Origin: Chrysogorgia sp. JL179-B06
Lineage: Eukaryota > Cnidaria > Anthozoa > Scleralcyonacea > Chrysogorgiidae
Direction of reading: 5' to 3'
NCBI GenBank assembly: GCA_035772405.1
Contig: JAYKKM010000029.1
Location: 655,001 to 719,000, forward strand
Length of the DNA stretch: 64,000 bases
Below the pieces are notes generated by a model. That model was not told the DNA's origin, did no database searches, and was given only the letters and a program-made list of their open reading frames with translations. This document shows positions 57,951-64,000 of this stretch, piece by piece (the first letter of the stretch is position 1; the number at the start of each line of letters is the position of its first letter). A program made the translations under genes and the position numbers.

Positions 57951-59404
57951 GTGATGATATCCAAATATCGTTTTCATGCAGATATCTGTTTATTGGATCA
58001 GTGGCGCAGCCAGAAAATTTGTGATGTCCGGGCCGCAATTAAATTATGGAAGTGGCAGATCTAGGGCTGTTTGAGCAGGGCGGGCACATTAAACAATGAT
58101 TGGATGAGGCTGAGCATGATATCAAGAATTATCCAGACCGAGGTCAATGTTATCTGCCAAACCTGAAGGCTGAGCCGGATAACATTGGCAGTGATCTGGA
58201 TAATTTTTGTTATTATATAACTACTAGTAGGATATGAGCTATCTCGCAATTTGATTGGCTAATGTACTACTAGGCTATCACCTCGTATCCTAGCAGTAGA
58301 GAAAAAACAAGATGGCGGCATGTTTTTTAGGTCGAAAAAAGCTGAAATCGATGGGGTTTTATAAAGAAACCCCGAACTAACTAAGTGTTTGTATATCTAA
58401 TAAAACAATTATACCATTCGCTCGCGTCGTATACTGAACTAATGAGGCTATGAGCTCATATACGACTCGAGCTCATGGTATAATTGTTAAATAACATGTG
58501 CAAGCCGAATCCAATAATTGTTTAATTATACAATTATAAATGTAGAAGCCTTTAGGGAGTTTATAAGGAGGTAAGCGATGTAAAGACAATTACGTCACCT
58601 ACAGACAATGTTTGATATTTTGTCGGTGGCAAGACATCAACAATTGTCTGTAGGTTTTTCAGCCAATCACAATTGTACGAGTATTGTATAATAATATTAT
58701 TTAACAAATTGTCAGGTAGTTGTGGTGTGAGAAGAATTTTTGCGAAAATAGGGCACCAAGCCATTTCTAAAATATGTAAGATTAGAACGGGAACATCTGT
58801 ACACATGCATCAGTAAATAATAAGTTAATCAGACACATGAATAACTTCACATGAATAACTTTAGCCTTCTTCATACATAACATTTATCATAACATTCATC
58901 AGACATAACATTGATCACGGTAAACGGAGTTTGGGCAATGTCATCAATGGCCTCATTTTTACTTGTGTGTCTTACATGTGTTTCTTATTTTAAGGATTGA
59001 GCATGATAAACGCAATTAACTAATTATTCAATGATAGTGATTGATTCAGATAGTAGTTGCTTTTAGCTTTAAGAACCGACAGAGCAGCGGGAAGAAAAGG
59101 CAGGCCATGAAAATCAATCCAAAACTAGATAAGTTTTTAATTTGGTCTTGCATTATTCAAAATTTATCACGGGTTATTCAAGTTGAATACCCCAGATAAA
59201 TTTCGGGCAACGCCCATGTTCATATGCCTGAGTCTTGCTACGCCACTGTATTAGATACAAATGAGGGGTTGTGATAGGACAGCTACAGCTGTTAATATTA
59301 CTATTTACAAGCTACCTGTAGGCGTGAAGATTCGAACGTGCCTGTCTACGACTTTATTACCGATTTTTGGACATGTCTCACGCGTTCATAACAATAGTTC
59401 TAAA
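57951..59404. other. No gene; hairpin-like dispersed sequence
   Basis: 58120-58205 holds inverted ATTATCCAGA...AATGTTATC(T/C) and GATAACATTGGC...TCTGGATAAT. 58580-58655 holds inverted GACAATT...CTACAGACAA and CAATTGTCTGTAG. No coding support. Confidence 0.5.
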
Positions 59405-59516
59405 ATAACCGGAAGTAAATGAGCGAGTACACTCTATCTGATTGGTTACTGAACTCAACAACCGTGCATTATAACTCAATAAAGCATAAGCTGACGTGAT
59501 TCCTCGCGTAGATTTT

Positions 59517-59580
59517 GTAAATTCTCCTTAATATGAACGTGCTCAAACTGTAAATTCTCCTTAATATGAACGTGATTTAC
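59517..59580. repeat. 33-bp minisatellite, left block
   Basis: Two units of TGTAAATTCTCCTTAATATG plus AACGTG(C/A)TC(A)AAC, the same unit as at 60305-60535. Confidence 0.8.
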
Positions 59581-59589
59581 TTATTTAAA

Positions 59590-60300
59590 ACAATATTTTA
59601 ACAGGAAAGGTTCCACTCACCGAAGTGATTTTTTGAACAATAAAGTAATAAATATAAAAATATAAAGATAAAAACAGAATATAAAAATAATTACTATAAA
59701 CGTATAAAATTAAAATATTGAATGAGCTAGAAAATTCTTAAAAGTTCATATAAAATTATTAAAGAGTTCCAGTCAGTAATAGCTTGAAATATGAACTGCT
59801 GTTTACCCCAGTTTGTTCGCACACGTGGAAGATGAAAATCGTAAAGGTGGCGTGTATTATGGCTGTGAACTTCGGTGTTCTTAATAAGATTAAAGTCAAA
59901 ATCAATGTAATTTTTCAAGCACTTATAGATGGCGATACAACGATGATGAGAACGGCGAAGCGATAGAGGCTTCCAATTCAATTTTTCAAGAGCCTGTGAA
60001 GCTGAGGAATACTTTGGTAGGTCCAGTAAAACACGGGCGGAGTTGTTTTGTAACACTTGAAGATGATCAATCAATACGAAATTATTTTTATCGCCCCATA
60101 CTAGATCAGCATAGTCAAATAAGGGTAGTATAAGACTATTGTAAAGTGTTAGACGGGCATGTGGCGGAAGTAAGTATTTAATGCGGCGTAAAACGCCCAG
60201 TATTTGGCGGACCTTTTTGCTTAATGCATCAATATGATCCGACCAGGTAAGATTCTCGTTAATTTTTGCGTCTAAGTATTTTAATGAGTCACTACGTTCC
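59590..60300 (-). mobile_element. Truncated L2/CR1-like LINE fragment
   Basis: The minus strand from 60300 reads SLKYLDAKINENLTWSDHI, LPLFDYADLVWGDKNN, HNTRHLYDFHLPRVRTNWGK and ITDWNSL, the C-terminal region of an L2/CR1-like RT. It is truncated before the catalytic part and ends in AT-rich sequence at about 59590. It lies between two blocks of one 33-bp minisatellite, and the sequence AACGTGAT borders it on both sides. Confidence 0.8.
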
Positions 60301-60535
60301 AGAACGTGATCAAACTGTAAATTCTGCTTAATATGAACGTGATCGAACTGTAAATTATCCTTAATATGAACGTGATCAAACTGTAAATTCTGCTTAATAT
60401 GAACGTGATCGAACTGTAAATTATCCTTAATATGAACGTGATCAAACTGTAAATTCTCCTTAAAATGAACGTGATCAAACTGTAAATTATCCTTAATATG
60501 AACCTGATCAAACTGTAAATTCTCCTTAGAGCAAA
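60301..60535. repeat. 33-bp minisatellite, right block, about 7 units
   Basis: Unit GAACGTGATC(A/G)AACTGTAAATT plus (CTGC/CTCC/ATCC)TTAATAT. Variants alternate. Read on the minus strand it is open and fuses with the LINE frame, giving a repeated NLQFDHVHIKD peptide; this is fortuitous. Confidence 0.9.
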
Positions 60536-60576
60536 GCCAATGTTCCGGCGCAAGGCCCAAGTCTGCCGACAAGATT

Positions 60577-60577
60577 G

Positions 60578-60634
<57 letters not shown>
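60577..60634. repeat. (TA)n microsatellite
   Basis: Uninterrupted TA for about 58 bases. Confidence 0.95.
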
Positions 60635-60636
<2 letters not shown>

Positions 60637-60686
60637 ACAGCTAATATTGGGCATTTCACTCGATTGAACAACAGGTACTAAGGACC

Positions 60687-61560
60687 TATGGTGAAGGAAA
60701 ATTTCGAGTGTGGAAATATATACATTTTAAGACCTAACCGGGACCAGTTGCGAAAAATGCAACCCAGCGGCCTTCCGGCCAGGAACCGAACCCGCGACCC
60801 CGCGATGCTAGTGCAGCGCTCCGACCACGGAGCTACGGAAGCCGCCGCCGAGAGCCCAGCCACGAGTCCCGCATACAACGGCGGCAATGCCGGGACAAGA
60901 TTCTGGTATACCACAGGTAATATTGGGCATTTCACTCGATTGAACAACAGGTGCTAAGGACCTATGGTGAAGGAAAATTTCGAGTGTGGAAATATATACA
61001 TTTTAAGACCTAACCGGGACACTCGATCAAACTACATGTTGAAAGGATTTATGGTGAAGGAAAATTTCGAGTGTTGGAATACATACATTTTCAGACCAAA
61101 CCGGGACCAGTTGCGAAAAATACAACTTAGCGGCCTTCCGGTAGGAATTGAACCCGCGACCCTGCGATTGCTAGTGCAGCGCTCTGACCACTGAGCTACG
61201 CAAGCCGTTGCCGAGAGCCTAGCCACGAGTTCTGTATATATTATTATAGGTAATATTTGGCATTTCTCTCGATCAAACTACATGTGATCAAACTACATTT
61301 GATCGAGTAAAATGCCAAATATTACCTATAATATACCCAGAATCTTATCCCGGCATTACCACCATATATACAGAACTCGTGACTAGGCTCTCGGCAACGG
61401 CTTCCGTAGCTCAGTGGTCAGAGCGCTGCACTAGCAATCGCAGGGTCGCTGGGTTCAATTCCTACCGGAAGGCCGCTAAGTTGCATTTTTCGCAACTGGT
61501 CCCGGTTTGGTCTTAAAATGTATGTATTCCAACACTCGAAATTTTCCTTCACCATAAATC
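60687..61560. repeat. Cluster of tRNA-derived SINE copies, both orientations
   Basis: The clearest copy (plus, 61399-61560) has GTAGCTCAGTGGTCAGAGCG (box A) and GGGTTCAATTCC (box B), then a body ending GGTCCCGGTTTGGTCTTAAA and ATTTTCCTTCACCATAAATC. Minus-strand copies are at about 60687-60870 and 61048-61215, with a 60-base tail fragment at 60964-61030. The flanks ACCACAG(C/G)TAATATTGGGCATTTC repeat with them. Frames inside are not genes. Confidence 0.8.
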
Positions 61561-61581
61561 CTTTCTATATATATATATATA

Positions 61582-62069
61582 TATATATACTAAGACAGTT
61601 AAAACAGTTAAAAAGAGTGATCCATCATGTTAAAACAACTAAAATATTAAAAATCGGTAACTCCGGGTTTCACGCTCAACAGGCGATCATCAGACTAAAA
61701 GTAAAACTAAAACTAAAAGGCGTCTACGCCGGTTTATAATTGCATGCATAAAATTTGTTTTCATGTCTGCACTTAGAAATTAATTCAGATCTTTTGTTTA
61801 AGAGATTATCTTTGTTTGATAAGAGATTTGATAAGAGATTATCTTTGTCTCTTAAACAAAAGATCTGAATTAATTAAAAAGTGCAGACATGAAAACAAAT
61901 TTTATGCATGCAATTATAAACCGGCGTAGACGCCTTTTAGTTTTAGTTTTACTTTTAGTCTGATGATCGCCTGTTGAGCGTGAAACCCGGAGTTACCGAT
62001 TTTTAATATTTTAGTTGTTTTAACATGATGGATCACTCTTTTTAACTGTTTTAACTGTCTTAGTATATA
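61582..62069. repeat. Fold-back, arms about 223 bp, hammerhead-like core
   Basis: The left arm 61582-61805 and the right arm 61848-62069 are near-perfect reverse complements around a 42-base loop. TA-rich sequence flanks both. Each arm contains CTGATGATCGCCTGTTGAGC then GTGAAAC (plus strand at 61959 and following, minus in the left arm), like a hammerhead core with a short stem II. Confidence 0.9.
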
Positions 62070-62153
62070 TACTCTATGCAGAATTGCATATAGAGTTCTC
62101 TACCACCGAGTGAACTTTATACCATTGGTTATTACTATATATATATATATATA

Positions 62154-62317
62154 TATATAGCAAAGTGAAAAGGTGGTAAACTGCCAAGAATTTAGTGACG
62201 AGATACTGACGTTTCGAGCGGAGCCCTTCATTACTCTGATGAAGGGCTCCGCTCGAAACGTCAGTATCTCGTCACTAAATTCTTGGCAGTTTACCACCTT
62301 TTCACTTTGCTATATAT
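62154..62317. repeat. Fold-back, arms about 77 bp, hammerhead-like core
   Basis: TAGCAAAGTGAAAAGGTGG through CGGAGCCCTTCAT pairs with the right arm ending CACTTTGCTA. The plus strand across the loop reads CTGATGAAGGGCTCCGCTC then GAAACGTC: CUGAUGA, a GGGC/GCUC stem, GAAA. TA tracts flank it. Confidence 0.9.
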
Positions 62318-62344
62318 TCAAAACACTGTCTACGCAGCACTCTA

Positions 62345-63323
<979 letters not shown>

Positions 63324-63399
63324 TATATATATATATATATTGGTGAGCAAGGAAAGGTTTGATAGGAAGCAGGAGGAGGCGCGGTGAGCTGGCGCCGCG

Positions 63400-64000
63400 C
63401 TACGCAAAAATGTTGATTTATTAGTCAGAGTTTCTGTTTTGAATTGAATACTTAATTAGGCCCTTTTAGTGGAAGCTCTTGTGCCACAAATGTTTCATCT
63501 TTTGCTGGCAGGTTATGAAGAGGTGTCATCTTGAAGATGTGTCATATTTTCTTAACCAGTGAAAGCTAAAGGATTCTGATAATATTCATTGCGCATTTTT
63601 ACTAGCGGCGCGCTACTCAAAAATGTTGATTTATTAGTCAGAGTTTCTGTTTTGATTTGAATATTTGATTGAGCCCTTTTAGAGGAAGCTCTTGTGCCAG
63701 AAATATGTTTCATCTTTTGCTGGCAGGTTATGAAGAGGTGTCATCTTGAAGATGTGTCATATTTTCTTGACCAGTGAAAGCTAATTGGATTCTGATAATA
63801 TTCATTGCGCGTTTGTGGTAGCGGCTAACAAAATGTTGATTTATTAGTCACAGTTTCTGTTTTGAATTGAATACTATACTAAATTGAGCCCTTTTAGTGG
63901 AAGCTCTTGTGCCAGAAAGAGAAAGATGTGTCAACTTTTGCTGGCAGGTTATGAAGATGTTTCATCTTTTCTAAATCAGTAAAGGTTAAATATTCATAAG
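63400..64000 (+). repeat. Tandem repeat, about 205-214 bp, three copies, runs off the window
   Basis: Units start AATGTTGATTTATTAGTCA(G/C)AG at about 63409, 63623 and 63826. They share GGAAGCTCTTGTGCCA, CTTTTGCTGGCAGGTTATGA and TCTGATAATATTCATTGCGC. The last unit is cut by the window end. Confidence 0.9.

Noticed and set aside
57329..58024. 231-codon open frame
   Set aside because: Mostly tandem-repeat translation with no independent motif.
60281..60671. Protein with repeated NLQFDHVHIKD fused to an RT domain
   Set aside because: The repeat part is the 33-bp minisatellite read in frame by chance with the truncated LINE.
61399..61480. Functional tRNA gene
   Set aside because: Boxes A and B are present, but the arms fit poorly and the unit is repeated with a SINE-like body.

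Overview
The window is eukaryotic, AT-rich and dominated by mobile elements. Gene content points to a cnidarian, probably an anthozoan: a NACHT NTPase, a PAN/apple plus fibrinogen-domain (FReD) gene, a P2X7-ballast-type protein, and DNA transposons with spliced coding regions (GT-AG introns with matching phases). I cannot name the species from the sequence.

Host-type genes are few. At 1950-3440 there is a NACHT domain broken by one frame change. It is followed at 4295-5101 by a trypsin-fold (PA-clan, FAM111-like) domain whose catalytic His is replaced and whose nucleophile position is Cys. From 38664 to 56732 the exons of a PAN/apple + FReD gene are spread over 18 kb, with introns full of transposons.

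The rest is largely a nested transposon landscape that can be resolved to the base. (1) 6817-14709 is a Harbinger-like element (TTA target duplication) split by a 6880-bp P-superfamily element at 7430-14309, which has 31-bp perfect inverted repeats, a 7-bp target duplication, an uninterrupted two-exon transposase and an opposed second ORF. The P element itself carries a 36-bp miniature made only of two P tips with its own 7-bp duplication. (2) 20287-27486 is a 7200-bp Kolobok element (TTAA duplication) inserted into a DIRS-like reverse transcriptase. It carries a 12-exon THAP transposase with one 1-bp frameshift downstream of the DDE residues, and a convergent three-exon gene for a P2X7 ballast-domain protein. 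(3) 29.3-32.6 kb is a (TTTACTC)-like array interrupted by an L2/CR1-like LINE bounded by an exact 164-bp direct repeat. (4) 44414-47692 is an intronless 1092-residue DDE-type transposase-like gene in the intron of the FReD gene. (5) 52.7-55.8 kb is a decayed RTE/Jockey-like LINE. (6) 59.5-63.3 kb holds a LINE fragment in a 33-bp minisatellite, tRNA-derived SINEs, two long fold-backs with hammerhead-like cores, TA microsatellites and a hAT MITE. Further MITE families, several with telomere-like cores, are scattered throughout.

The most interesting unit is the Kolobok element with a P2X7-ballast cargo gene. Next come the intact-looking P element with its antisense ORF and 36-bp miniature, and the NACHT/degenerate-protease pair. 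All domain and superfamily names are from pattern recognition without database searches.
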